The notes under the pieces were generated by a model. That model made no database searches, was not told the origin of the DNA, and saw only the letters and a program-made list of their open reading frames with translations. From Melittangium boletus DSM 14713 (GTDB lineage: Bacteria; Myxococcota; Myxococcia; Myxococcales; Myxococcaceae): a DNA stretch of 64,000 nt. Location of the stretch: NCBI RefSeq assembly GCF_002305855.1, contig NZ_CP022163.1, forward strand, positions 5,642,292 through 5,706,291, in the 5' to 3' direction. Of the stretch, positions 50,366 to 58,697 are shown piece by piece (the stretch's first letter is position 1; every line of letters begins with the position of its first letter). A program made the position numbers and the translations under genes.

Positions 50366-52159
50366 TCAGCTTCCCAGGCGGGAGATGAGCAGCTTGCGTT
50401 GCAGGGTCAGGGCCTCGGGCGCCTTGTGCCCCAGGGACTCGAAGAAGGTCTCCTGATTCTTGAGCTCGGTCTTCCACTCATCGGTCTTGATGGAGGTGAC
50501 GTCGGCGAGCGCTTCCTTGGAGAGATCCAACCCCTGGGTGTTGAGGCCCTGATCCGAGCGCGGCACCCAGCCGAGCAGCGTCTCCTCCGTGGGCACACGG
50601 CCGTGCACCCGGTTCACGATCCACTCCAGCACGCGCATGTTGTCGCCAAAGCCCGGCCAGATGAACTTGCCGCTCTTGTCCTGCCGGAACCAGTTGACCT
50701 GGAAGATCTTCGGCGGATGGGCGATCGACTTCTGCATGTCCAGCCAGTGCTGGAGGTAGTCGCCCATGTGGTAGCCGCAGAAGGGCAGCATGGCCATGGG
50801 ATCGCGCCGCACCACGCCCACCTTGCCGGTGGCCGCGGCGGTCGTCTCGCTGCCCATGGTGGCGCCCAGGAACACGCCATGCGTCCAGTTGAAGGCCTGG
50901 AGCACGAGCGGCACGGTGTTGGAGCGGCGGCCGCCGAAGATGATGGCGGAGATGGGCACGCCCATGGGATCGCTCGCCTTGGGGCTGAGCGCGGGGTTGT
51001 TCTGCATGGGCGCGGTGAAGCGGCTGTTGGGGTGCGCGGCCTTCTCCGGGCTGCCGCGCTTCCAGGGCCGGCCCTGCCAGTCCGTGAGCTCCTCGGGCAC
51101 CTCGCCGTCCATGCCCTCCCACCACACGTCGCCATCCGGCGTCATGGCCACGTTGGTGAAGAGCGTGTCGCGCGACACGCTGGCCATGGCGTTGGGGTTG
51201 CTCTTGGTGTTGGTGCCGGGGGCCACGCCGAAGTAGCCGGCCTCGGGGTTGATGGCCCACAGCCGGCCGTCGGGACCCACGCGCATCCACGCGATGTCGT
51301 CCCCGACGGTCTCCACCTTCCACCCCGCGTATTCCTTGGGGGGAATCATCATCGCGAAGTTCGTCTTGCCGCACGCCGAGGGGAACGCCGCCGCCACGTA
51401 CGTCGTCTCTCCCCGGGGGCTGGTGACGCCGAGGATGAGCATGTGCTCGGCGAGCCACCCCTCGTGCTGGCCCAGGTAGCTGCCGATGCGCAGGGCCAGG
51501 CACTTCTTGCCCAGCAGCACGTTGCCGCCATAGCCGCTGCCAAAGCTCCAGATGGTGTTGTCCTGGGGGAAGTGGCAGATGTAGCGGCGCTCCGGGTTCA
51601 GGTCCCCCGTGCTGTGCAGGCCCCGGTTGAACTCTCCCGAGTCACCGAGCATCTCCAGCGCCGCGCGCCCCATGCGCGTCATGATGCGCATGTTGAGCAC
51701 CACGTAGATGCTGTCCGTCAGCTCCACGCCCACCTTGGCGAAGGGGCTGCCCGGCGGACCCATGATGTAGGGCACCACGTACAGGGTGCGGCCCTTCATG
51801 CTGCCGCTGAACAGGTGCGTGAGCTTGGTGTAGGCCGCCTCGGGCTCCATCCAGTTGTTCGTGGGGCCGGCGTCCTCCTTGTTCGTGGTGCAGATGAAGG
51901 TGAGGTGCTCCACCCGCGCCACGTCGTTGGGGTTGGAGCGGTGCAGGTAGCAACCCGGGCGCTTCTGCGGGTTGAGCGGGATGAGGATGCCCTCGTCCAC
52001 CGCCTGCTCCGTCAGCCGCTGCTTCTCCTCCGCCGAGCCGTCGCACCACACGATCCGCTCCGGCTGGGTCAGCTGGGACATCTTCGCCACCCAGGCCAGT
52101 AGCTCCGGGTTCTTCGTGGGAGCACTGCCCTGGATCCCTGGGGTCTGGAGCGAGGCCAT
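50366..52159 (-). CDS. pckG: Phosphoenolpyruvate carboxykinase (GTP)
   Basis: PckG converts oxaloacetate and GTP to phosphoenolpyruvate, the entry to gluconeogenesis when cells feed on amino acids, as predatory myxobacteria do. The 597-aa product is full length and has the GTP-type landmarks: RSNPNDVARVEH, the hyperreactive-Cys P-loop FPSACGKTNFAMM, the metal-binding EGMDGEVP, IIFGGRRSNTVPL, FNWTHGVFLG, and WPGFGDNMRVLEWI. The ATG at 52159 has AAGGAG eight nt upstream; a GTG at 52165 is too close to it. Its leader holds an 11-bp direct repeat and an AT-rich imperfect palindrome that may be regulatory. Confidence 0.97.
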   Translation of the reverse strand: MASLQTPGIQGSAPTKNPELLAWVAKMSQLTQPERIVWCDGSAEEKQRLTEQAVDEGILIPLNPQKRPGCYLHRSNPNDVARVEHLTFICTTNKEDAGPTNNWMEPEAAYTKLTHLFSGSMKGRTLYVVPYIMGPPGSPFAKVGVELTDSIYVVLNMRIMTRMGRAALEMLGDSGEFNRGLHSTGDLNPERRYICHFPQDNTIWSFGSGYGGNVLLGKKCLALRIGSYLGQHEGWLAEHMLILGVTSPRGETTYVAAAFPSACGKTNFAMMIPPKEYAGWKVETVGDDIAWMRVGPDGRLWAINPEAGYFGVAPGTNTKSNPNAMASVSRDTLFTNVAMTPDGDVWWEGMDGEVPEELTDWQGRPWKRGSPEKAAHPNSRFTAPMQNNPALSPKASDPMGVPISAIIFGGRRSNTVPLVLQAFNWTHGVFLGATMGSETTAAATGKVGVVRRDPMAMLPFCGYHMGDYLQHWLDMQKSIAHPPKIFQVNWFRQDKSGKFIWPGFGDNMRVLEWIVNRVHGRVPTEETLLGWVPRSDQGLNTQGLDLSKEALADVTSIKTDEWKTELKNQETFFESLGHKAPEALTLQRKLLISRLGS

Positions 52160-52169
52160 GAGCACATCT

Positions 52170-52214
52170 CCTTGTAAAAGGTTCGGCTACCTTTCTGACT
52201 CACCCTTGTAAAAG
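52170..52214 (-). promoter_or_regulatory. 11-bp direct repeat in the pckG leader
   Basis: CTTTTACAAGG occurs at 52204-52214 and again at 52170-52180 on the minus strand, 34 nt apart, about three helical turns. The copy near the gene includes the pckG ribosome-binding site. The exact repeat of an AT-rich word in GC-rich DNA suggests a protein-binding or leader-regulatory role. Confidence 0.4.
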
Positions 52215-52258
52215 CAATGGCGCGCCTCGCCAGATGTCCCTCGGGAACTCCCAACTTC

Positions 52259-52279
52259 ATTCAATTTTACTAACTGAAT
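52259..52279. promoter_or_regulatory. AT-rich imperfect palindrome upstream of pckG
   Basis: ATTCA and TGAAT flank 11 nt of mostly A/T, with seven of ten half-site positions matching. It sits 100-120 nt before the pckG start in a 350-nt gene-free stretch (52160-52509). It could be an operator or part of a promoter. The remainder of this stretch is GC-rich, and I see nothing else in it. Confidence 0.3.
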
Positions 52280-52509
52280 CGTGTCTATTCAGAAGCAGAC
52301 GTTGGAGGCGCGAGAATTCAGCTCCTCGCCGGATTGGAGTCAGGCTGCCGCCCCTCCCCAATATGACCATCGCCATCGTCCTGGGCACCGTGCCGCTGGC
52401 CCTGGTGCTCTTCTCTCCTCCCGGTGGCGGTGGCGGTGCCCTGGGGGGCCCCCCGCGCCGGGCACTCGAGGCACCGGCGCGAGGGAGCCGCGGCTGTCGC
52501 GTGACGCGC

Positions 52510-54531
52510 TCAGCCGCAGGTGTACGTCCAGCGGCAGTTGTTCGACAGGCACTCGTTGTTGTTCGAGCACAGGGCGCCCTTGGCCTTCTTGTTCTGGCAG
52601 GTGCCCGTGTTGAGGCCCCAGCCGCAGTACTGCTGGGCGCCGCAGTCGTTGTCGCCATCGCAGATGCAGCTGCCGGTGATGTTGCCGCAGTCCAGGGAGG
52701 TGCACTTGGCGCTCACGCACTCCTCGTTGAAGCGGCACGTGTCGCCGAGCACCTTGGAGTTGGGGGCGTAGGCCTTGCCGCAGATCTGCGGGTACTGCGC
52801 CTCGCGGGTGGCCTTGGGCACGTAGGCCGCCACGCCGCTGGTGTCGATGTCCGCCGCCGCGTCCGCCATGCCCGTGCGCGTGGACTGCGCGCGCTCCCAC
52901 ATGCGCAGGAAGGTCTCCGACGAGCCCTCCAGGCCCGTGGTGTTGGCGCCCAGCTGCTTGAGGTCGCGCAGCAGGTCCGGCAGCAGGCCCACGTGCGCCA
53001 GGCCGTACTGGTCGAAGTCGGTGCCCAGGCGCGGGGGACCGGACACGCGCTGCTGCGCGGCCTGGGCATCCGCCTCGGCCTTGAAGCCCGCCGAGCACGC
53101 GCCGTACGAGCCGAAGCGCGGACGCGTCTGCTGGATGAAGCCGTTGAGGTCCGCGCCGAACGCCATGGGCACCTTCAGGCCCTGACGGCCGAACTCGTAC
53201 GCCTGGGCGAAGGAGCGCGTCGAGCCCTGGCAGTTGTTGGCGATGGGCGTGCGCGTGTAGTCGCGCGTCTCGTCATGCGCGGTGCGCAGGCCGAAGATGC
53301 CTCCGGACTGGCGCACGTAGCGGATGACGGAGGCGGGCGTCGTCTTCTCGTTGGCGGCCAGGTCCGGGCTCATCACCTCGCGGAAGTGTCCGTGGGAGAT
53401 GTAGACGGGGTAGTAGGTGTTGCCGCGCGTCAGCGCGACGGTGTCCTCCACGGAGCGCTCGGACATGTGGGCCAGGTCGATGAGCATCCCCTTGGCCATC
53501 AGCTCCTGCACCAGCGCCTTGCCCTCGGCCGTCAGGCCCTTGACGTTGCGGCAGTTGGCGTCCACGTCGAAGCCCAGCGTGAAGCCCGGGCCCGTGACGC
53601 CGCAGTCGGTGTCGATGTGGCAGTTCTCCAGGAACTGGGCCGCCTGGAAGATGGCGTTGTGCAGCGCCGCGCCACCGAAGCGGTTGTCCAGCTGGTGCAC
53701 GGGCTGGATGGAGCGCACGCCCAGGTTGTAGAAGCGGTTGAGCTCCGAGCGCCAGTCCTTGGTGCCGAACAGCTTGCTCACCTCGATGGAGAGCACCATG
53801 GCCAGCTTGCCCGAGGCGATGATCTGCCGGGCGTGCGCGGGCGACAGGGCGATCTCCGCCCAGGACGTGCGCGCGTCGAAGTCCTTGGCCATCTGGATCT
53901 GCACCTCGACGTCCGTCATCTCGTCGCAGGGGCGCTTGAGGTTCTGGTAGGGCAGCGCGCTGCACAGGAAGCCGTTGCTCACCAGGGACACCGTCACGAG
54001 CGACAGGCCGCCCAGGTGCGCCTGGCGCAGCGAGCCCTCGAAGGCCTGCTGGTGCGCGATGGTGTCCCATCGCGGCCACTGCGTGTTCACCTGCTTGCGG
54101 CCCAGGTGCAGGCCCGTGTCTCCTTCCGTGCCCTCGATCTTCCCGATGAACTCCGAGGCCACCGCGCCGCCCACGCCGAACATGCTGTTGAGGACGGGCA
54201 CGCCGCTCAGGTCCAGCGCGCCCGAGTTGGGGCACAGGTTGAGCATGTTGCTCAGGTCCATGCGCACGCGGGCGTGATCACTCTCGGGCTCGCCGCCGTC
54301 GCAGCTCACCATCGTGCCGGTGTGGCTGCCGTGGAACCAGCCACCGCTGAACGCCTCCTCGGCGAACATGTGGTGGTGCAGTTCCGCGAAGCCCGAGACC
54401 GCTACTTGCTGCTCCACCGTGGCGGGGGCCTCGACGAGCGCGTCGGGCTGCGTCTCATCCACCGGGTTGCACCCCTGCATCAGGGCGAGCATCGACAGCA
54501 TGGCCAAGGGTCGTCGGTTCATACGCGACAT
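52510..54531 (-). CDS. M19-like membrane dipeptidase lipoprotein with Cys-rich C-terminus
   Basis: A 673-aa exported lipoprotein (signal with lipobox LMQGC). Residues ~50-560 resemble renal-dipeptidase-type (M19) metallohydrolases: LIDLAHMSERSVED, VYISHGHFREV and FGADLNGF correspond to the metal-binding His/His/Asp motifs. The N-terminal HxD is replaced by ELHHHMF. Large inserts make it longer than the usual ~400 aa. The last ~80 residues form a Cys-rich module (DTCRFNEECVSAKC, CDGDNDCGAQQYCGWG, CLSNNCRWTYTCG) like those appended to myxobacterial secreted enzymes. Substrate unknown; dipeptide or D-amino-acid hydrolysis at the cell surface is plausible. Start ATG 54531 or 54522. Confidence 0.85.
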   Translation of the reverse strand: MSRMNRRPLAMLSMLALMQGCNPVDETQPDALVEAPATVEQQVAVSGFAELHHHMFAEEAFSGGWFHGSHTGTMVSCDGGEPESDHARVRMDLSNMLNLCPNSGALDLSGVPVLNSMFGVGGAVASEFIGKIEGTEGDTGLHLGRKQVNTQWPRWDTIAHQQAFEGSLRQAHLGGLSLVTVSLVSNGFLCSALPYQNLKRPCDEMTDVEVQIQMAKDFDARTSWAEIALSPAHARQIIASGKLAMVLSIEVSKLFGTKDWRSELNRFYNLGVRSIQPVHQLDNRFGGAALHNAIFQAAQFLENCHIDTDCGVTGPGFTLGFDVDANCRNVKGLTAEGKALVQELMAKGMLIDLAHMSERSVEDTVALTRGNTYYPVYISHGHFREVMSPDLAANEKTTPASVIRYVRQSGGIFGLRTAHDETRDYTRTPIANNCQGSTRSFAQAYEFGRQGLKVPMAFGADLNGFIQQTRPRFGSYGACSAGFKAEADAQAAQQRVSGPPRLGTDFDQYGLAHVGLLPDLLRDLKQLGANTTGLEGSSETFLRMWERAQSTRTGMADAAADIDTSGVAAYVPKATREAQYPQICGKAYAPNSKVLGDTCRFNEECVSAKCTSLDCGNITGSCICDGDNDCGAQQYCGWGLNTGTCQNKKAKGALCSNNNECLSNNCRWTYTCG

Positions 54532-54610
54532 TTCCTCTCTGAGTGAAAGAGGGCCGCATACCAACCCGGGCCTAAACGGAAAATCAAGTGAAGACAGGCA
54601 TAAGGGAAAA

Positions 54611-54644
54611 GGGGGAGGTGGGGCAGTGTGCCCACGCCTCCCCC
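54611..54644 (-). terminator. Intrinsic terminator of the paoABC operon
   Basis: GGGGGAGG and CCTCCCCC close a long stem continued by TGGGCA-like pairs (total ~15 bp with mismatches), followed on the minus strand by TTTTCCCTT. It lies 20 nt past the last gene of the operon. The plus-strand side also has a short T-rich tail. Confidence 0.75.
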
Positions 54645-54663
54645 TTATTCCTACCCATTATTC

Positions 54664-56874
54664 CTACAGCAGTTTGTCGAGGGTGATGGGCAGCTCCCTC
54701 ACGCGCTTGCCGGTGGCGTGGAAGATGGCGTTGGCCACGGCGGCGGCGACGCCCGTGGTGGCGATCTCACCGATGCCCTTGATGCCCAGCGGGTTGACGT
54801 GGGGATCGTTCTCCTCGACGAAGTGCACGTCGATGGCGGGCACGTCCGCCTGCACGGGCACGTGGTACTCGGCGAGGTCCGCCGTCATCACGCGGCCCGT
54901 CCGTGGGTCGCGCAGCGTCTCCTCGGTGAGCGCCATGCCCAGGCCGAAGATGACGCCGCCGGAGATCTGGCTGCGCGCCGTCTTGGCGTTGAGGATGCGG
55001 CCGGCGGCCATGGTGGTGACGATGCGGCTCACCCGCGCGGTGCCCAGGGCCTCGTCCACGCGCACCTCGATGAAGTGGGCCCCGAAGGAGTGAGAGCTGT
55101 ACTTCTTCTCCTCGGGCTTGGGCGCCGCGTCGCCCTTGCCTTCCACGTGGGGAAGGTTCTGGCGCGCGAGGAGCTGGGCATACGTCTCGCCCTTGTTCTT
55201 GTCCTTGCTGGAGAAGAGCCGTCCGTCCTCGGTGAGGACGTCCTTCTCGGCGAGGCCGCTCAGGGGCGACTGCTTGTCCGCCACGGCGAGCTGGATGAGC
55301 TTCTTGCGCGCCTCGGCGGCGGCGGTCTGCACGGCGGGCGAGGCGGAGGCGGTGGTGGAGGAGCCACCCGCGAGCGGACCGAGCGGCAGGAGGCTGTCGC
55401 CCATCTCCATGCGCACCTTCTGCACGGGCAGGCCCAGGGCCTCGGCGGCCACCTGGGAGAGCACGGTGTAGGCGCCCGTGCCCAGGTCCGAGGCGCCGCA
55501 CTGCACGAGCGCGGTGCCGTCCGGCATCACGCGCGCCGAGGCGGCGGCCGGCGAGCGCATGGCGGGGAAGGTGGCGGTGGCCATGCCCCAGCCGATGAGC
55601 ACGTCCCCGTCCTTCATGGAGCGGGGCTGGAGGGGACGCTTGGCCCAACCGAAGCGCTCGGCGCCCGAGCGGTAGCACTCCAGCAGCGACTTGCTGGACC
55701 AGGGGTGGCCGTGCTCGGGATCCTTGTCCGCGTGGTTGATGCGCCGCAGCTCCAGCGGGTCCATCTTCAGCGCATGGGCGAGCTCGTCCAGGGCGCTCTC
55801 CAGCGCGTAGGTGCCCGGGGCCTCGCCCGGGCCGCGCATGAAGGTGGGGGTGCCCGTGCTCAGACGCGCCACCTGCTGGGACGTGGTCACGTTGGGGCAG
55901 GCGTAGAGCATGTTGCTCACGCCGGTGAAGAGCTCGGCGAAGCTGTCCTGCTCGGACACCTCGGACAGGCCCGTGTGGCGCAGGGCGGTGAGCTTGCCCT
56001 GGGGACTGGCGGCGAGCTCCACCTTCTGCACCGTGTGGGGCCGGAAGCCCACCAGGGTGTTCATCTGCTGGCGGGTGAGCACCAGCTTCACCGGCCGGTT
56101 CACGTGTTTGGCGGCCAGGATGCTCAGGGCGATGTGCGACCAGGGCAGCGCCTTGCAGCCGAAGCCTCCGCCGATGTAGCGCGAGAGGACGCGGATGTTC
56201 TCCTGCGGCATGCCGAGCAGGACGGAGAGGAACTGCCGCATGAAGAAGACGCCCTGGTTGGCATCGTAGATAGTGAGGTGCTCGGGGTCGTCCCAGACCG
56301 CCACGGTGGCGTGGGGCTCCATGGGGTTGTGCGTCTCGGTGGGCGTCGTGTACGTGGCCTCCACGCGCACGCTGGCCGCCTTGAGCGCCGCCGCCACGTC
56401 TCCGCGCGTGTGTCCCGGCGGCGGGCCGCCGAAGACGCCCGGGGCGGGCTCGACGCGCGCCTTGTTGATGTCCAGGGTCGCGGGCTTGTCCACGTAGGTG
56501 GTGCGCACGAGCGAGGCGGCGTACGTGGCGCGCTCCAGCGTGTCGGCCACCACCAGGGCGATGGGCTGGCCGTTGTAGAGCACCTCGCTGTCCTGCATGG
56601 CGGTGACGCGGGGCAGGACGGGAATGGTGGCGTACTTCTCCAGGCCCGCCAGCTTGGGCATGTTGCGCGGGGTGAACACCGCGAGCACGCCCGGGGACTG
56701 CTCGGCCTCGGACGTCTGCATGCGCAGCACGCTGCCGCGCGGCACGCTGCTCTGGACGATGACGGCGTAGGCCGTGTTGGGCAGGGTGTGCTCGGCGGCG
56801 TAGCGCGCCTGTCCCGTCACCTTGAGCCGTCCGTCCACCCGGTCCACCGGGTTGCCAATGAGCTTGCCGTTCAT
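54664..56874 (-). CDS. paoC: Aldehyde oxidoreductase molybdenum-binding subunit (PaoC/YagR-like)
   Basis: A 736-aa member of the xanthine dehydrogenase family, the large subunit that holds the molybdopterin cofactor. It shows AVFTPRNMPKLAG, YIGGGFGCKALPWSHIALS, RGPGEAPGTYALESALDELA, AASARVMPDGTALVQCGASDLGTGAYT, FGAHFIEVRVDE and the active-site region GIGEIATTGVAAAVANAI. In E. coli, PaoABC (YagTSR) oxidises aromatic aldehydes in the periplasm. Length and order (2Fe-2S, FAD, Mo subunits) match that system. It overlaps the FAD-subunit gene by 4 nt. The maturation chaperone PaoD/XdhC is not in the window. Confidence 0.92.
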   Translation of the reverse strand: MNGKLIGNPVDRVDGRLKVTGQARYAAEHTLPNTAYAVIVQSSVPRGSVLRMQTSEAEQSPGVLAVFTPRNMPKLAGLEKYATIPVLPRVTAMQDSEVLYNGQPIALVVADTLERATYAASLVRTTYVDKPATLDINKARVEPAPGVFGGPPPGHTRGDVAAALKAASVRVEATYTTPTETHNPMEPHATVAVWDDPEHLTIYDANQGVFFMRQFLSVLLGMPQENIRVLSRYIGGGFGCKALPWSHIALSILAAKHVNRPVKLVLTRQQMNTLVGFRPHTVQKVELAASPQGKLTALRHTGLSEVSEQDSFAELFTGVSNMLYACPNVTTSQQVARLSTGTPTFMRGPGEAPGTYALESALDELAHALKMDPLELRRINHADKDPEHGHPWSSKSLLECYRSGAERFGWAKRPLQPRSMKDGDVLIGWGMATATFPAMRSPAAASARVMPDGTALVQCGASDLGTGAYTVLSQVAAEALGLPVQKVRMEMGDSLLPLGPLAGGSSTTASASPAVQTAAAEARKKLIQLAVADKQSPLSGLAEKDVLTEDGRLFSSKDKNKGETYAQLLARQNLPHVEGKGDAAPKPEEKKYSSHSFGAHFIEVRVDEALGTARVSRIVTTMAAGRILNAKTARSQISGGVIFGLGMALTEETLRDPRTGRVMTADLAEYHVPVQADVPAIDVHFVEENDPHVNPLGIKGIGEIATTGVAAAVANAIFHATGKRVRELPITLDKLL

Positions 56875-57857
56875 GAGCGCCCTCCGAGCGTCGTCAGGGC
56901 GCGCACGACGAGCCGCCGCGCCAGTTCCACCTTGAAGCCGTTGTGGGCGCGCGGCTGCGCTCCCTCGAGCGCCGCCTCGGCCGCGGCCTGGTACAGCGTG
57001 GGCGAGGGCTCCTGTCCGACGAGCTTCTGCTCGGCGGCCGACGCACGCCAGGGCCGCGTGCCCACGCCTCCGAGCGCGAGCCGGGCGTTCTTGATGCGGC
57101 CTGCGTCCACCTCCAGCACCGCGGCCACGGAGGCCAGGGCGAAGGCGTACGAGGCGCGGTCACGCGCCTTCATGTAGAGCGAGCGGCGCGCCGCGGGCAG
57201 GGCGGGGATGTCCACCGAGAGGATGAGCTCCCCGTGCTCGAGCACCGTCTCGCGCTGGGGCGTGGTGCCGGGCAGCAGGTGGAAGTCGGTGAAGGGCACG
57301 GTGCGCTCGCCCTTGAGCCCCTGGATGCGCACGGTGGCGCCCAGCGCCGCGAGCGGCACGCACATGTCCGAGGGGTGGGTGGCGATGCAGGACTCGCTGC
57401 CGCCGAGCACCGCGTGCGAGCGGTTGATGCCCTCGAGCGCCGAGCAGCCCGAGCCGGGCTCGCGCTTGTTGCAGGCGTTGGCCGTGTCGCGGAAGTACGC
57501 GCAGCGCGTGCGCTGCATCACGTTGCCGCCCACGGTGGCCATGTTGCGGATCTGCCCCGAGGCGCCGGCGAGCAGGGCCTGGGAGAGCGCCGGGTAGCGC
57601 TCGCGCACGAGCGGGTGGTGGGCCACGTCGCTGTTGCGCGCCATGGCGCCCAGCCGCACGCCGCCGTCCGGAAGCTCCTCCACCTGGGCGAGCGGCAGCT
57701 TGCGCACGTCCACGAGGACGTTGGGCTTCTGCACGCCGAGCTTCATCAAATCCAGGAGGCCCGTGCCGCCGGCGAGGAAGGTCGCCTCGGGCGCGCCGCT
57801 GACCTGGTTCACGCTGGTGGCCGTCTCCAGCGTCTGCACGTAATGAAAGGGATTCAT
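56871..57857 (-). CDS. paoB: Aldehyde oxidoreductase FAD-binding subunit (PaoB/YagS-like)
   Basis: A 328-aa FAD-binding subunit. FAD contacts: FLAGGTGLLDLMKLGVQKP and VGGNVMQRTRCAYF. The insert RCAYFRDTANACNKREPGSGC supplies the Cys residues for the extra [4Fe-4S] cluster that distinguishes PaoB from ordinary xanthine dehydrogenase FAD subunits. The C-terminal part has ARDRASYAFALASVAAVLE and ALGGVGTRPWRA. It transfers electrons from the iron-sulfur subunit to the outside acceptor. The start is ATG 57857, 20 nt after the paoA stop. Confidence 0.92.
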   Translation of the reverse strand: MNPFHYVQTLETATSVNQVSGAPEATFLAGGTGLLDLMKLGVQKPNVLVDVRKLPLAQVEELPDGGVRLGAMARNSDVAHHPLVRERYPALSQALLAGASGQIRNMATVGGNVMQRTRCAYFRDTANACNKREPGSGCSALEGINRSHAVLGGSESCIATHPSDMCVPLAALGATVRIQGLKGERTVPFTDFHLLPGTTPQRETVLEHGELILSVDIPALPAARRSLYMKARDRASYAFALASVAAVLEVDAGRIKNARLALGGVGTRPWRASAAEQKLVGQEPSPTLYQAAAEAALEGAQPRAHNGFKVELARRLVVRALTTLGGRS

Positions 57858-57877
57858 GTGCGAGGGTCCGTGCCTGT

Positions 57878-58543
57878 TTACTGGGGAAGCCGCCGCACCT
57901 GCTGGATGGCGGCGACGATGTTGGGGTAGGCGCTGCAACGGCAGATGTTGCCACTCATGGCCTCGCGCACGTCCGCGTCGGAGGTGCCACAGGGCTCGGA
58001 CAGCAGGCCCACGGCGCTCATGATCTGCCCGGGGGTGCAGTAGCCGCACTGGAGCGCGTCACACGTGAGGAAGGCCTCCTGCATGGGGTGCAGCGTCTCG
58101 CCCTGGGCGAGCCCCTCCACCGTGCGCACCTCGGCGCCCTGGTTCATGAGGGCGAGCGACAGGCAGCTCAGCTCGCGCCGGCCATTCACCAGCACCGTGC
58201 AGGCGCCGCACTGGCCATGGTCACAGCCCTTCTTGGTTCCCGTGAGCTCCATGCGCTCGCGCAGCGCGTCCAGCAGGGTCGTGCGGGGATCCACCTTCAC
58301 CGTCCGGGGCTGTCCGTTGACGGTGAGGCTCACCTCCAGCTCCGCGGGCGGGGGGCTGGAGGGGGAAGGCAGCTGGGGTCCGGCGGGGGTGTGGTGGCAG
58401 GCTTCCAGGAACAGGGCACTGCCTACCGTGACCGTGGTGGCGGTGGCGATGAACTCGCGGCGGGTGGCGCCACCGGGGAGCTCGGAAGCGGGGGCTTCCG
58501 GGCTCGTGGGCACTTCCGGTGAGAGGGACTTCGGGTCCGTCAT
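57878..58543 (-). CDS. paoA: Aldehyde oxidoreductase 2Fe-2S subunit with Tat signal (PaoA/YagT-like)
   Basis: A 221-aa iron-sulfur subunit. Residues ~25-55 are a twin-arginine signal (ATRREFIATATTVTVGSALFLEAC), which would export the folded complex. The Cys ending this segment in LEAC suggests possible lipid anchoring, though Glu at -2 is unusual. The first [2Fe-2S] cluster is bound by CDHGQCGACTVLVNGRRELSC and the second by CGYCTPGQ and CRCSAYPNI. It is the first gene of the operon. The ATG at 58543 has GGAG upstream. Confidence 0.93.
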   Translation of the reverse strand: MTDPKSLSPEVPTSPEAPASELPGGATRREFIATATTVTVGSALFLEACHHTPAGPQLPSPSSPPPAELEVSLTVNGQPRTVKVDPRTTLLDALRERMELTGTKKGCDHGQCGACTVLVNGRRELSCLSLALMNQGAEVRTVEGLAQGETLHPMQEAFLTCDALQCGYCTPGQIMSAVGLLSEPCGTSDADVREAMSGNICRCSAYPNIVAAIQQVRRLPQ

Positions 58544-58697
58544 GACAGCTCCATTCGGAAGACGACGAATGGACGCTAGCGCGAAGGCACCGTGTTCCGG
58601 AGAACTCTCGTGAGCGAAGCGTTGACCTGAATCACTTTCGAGGGCGTGGGTCTTGTCGTGCGTGTTCCCACTTCCATCGACATGGGCGCCAGGCTCC

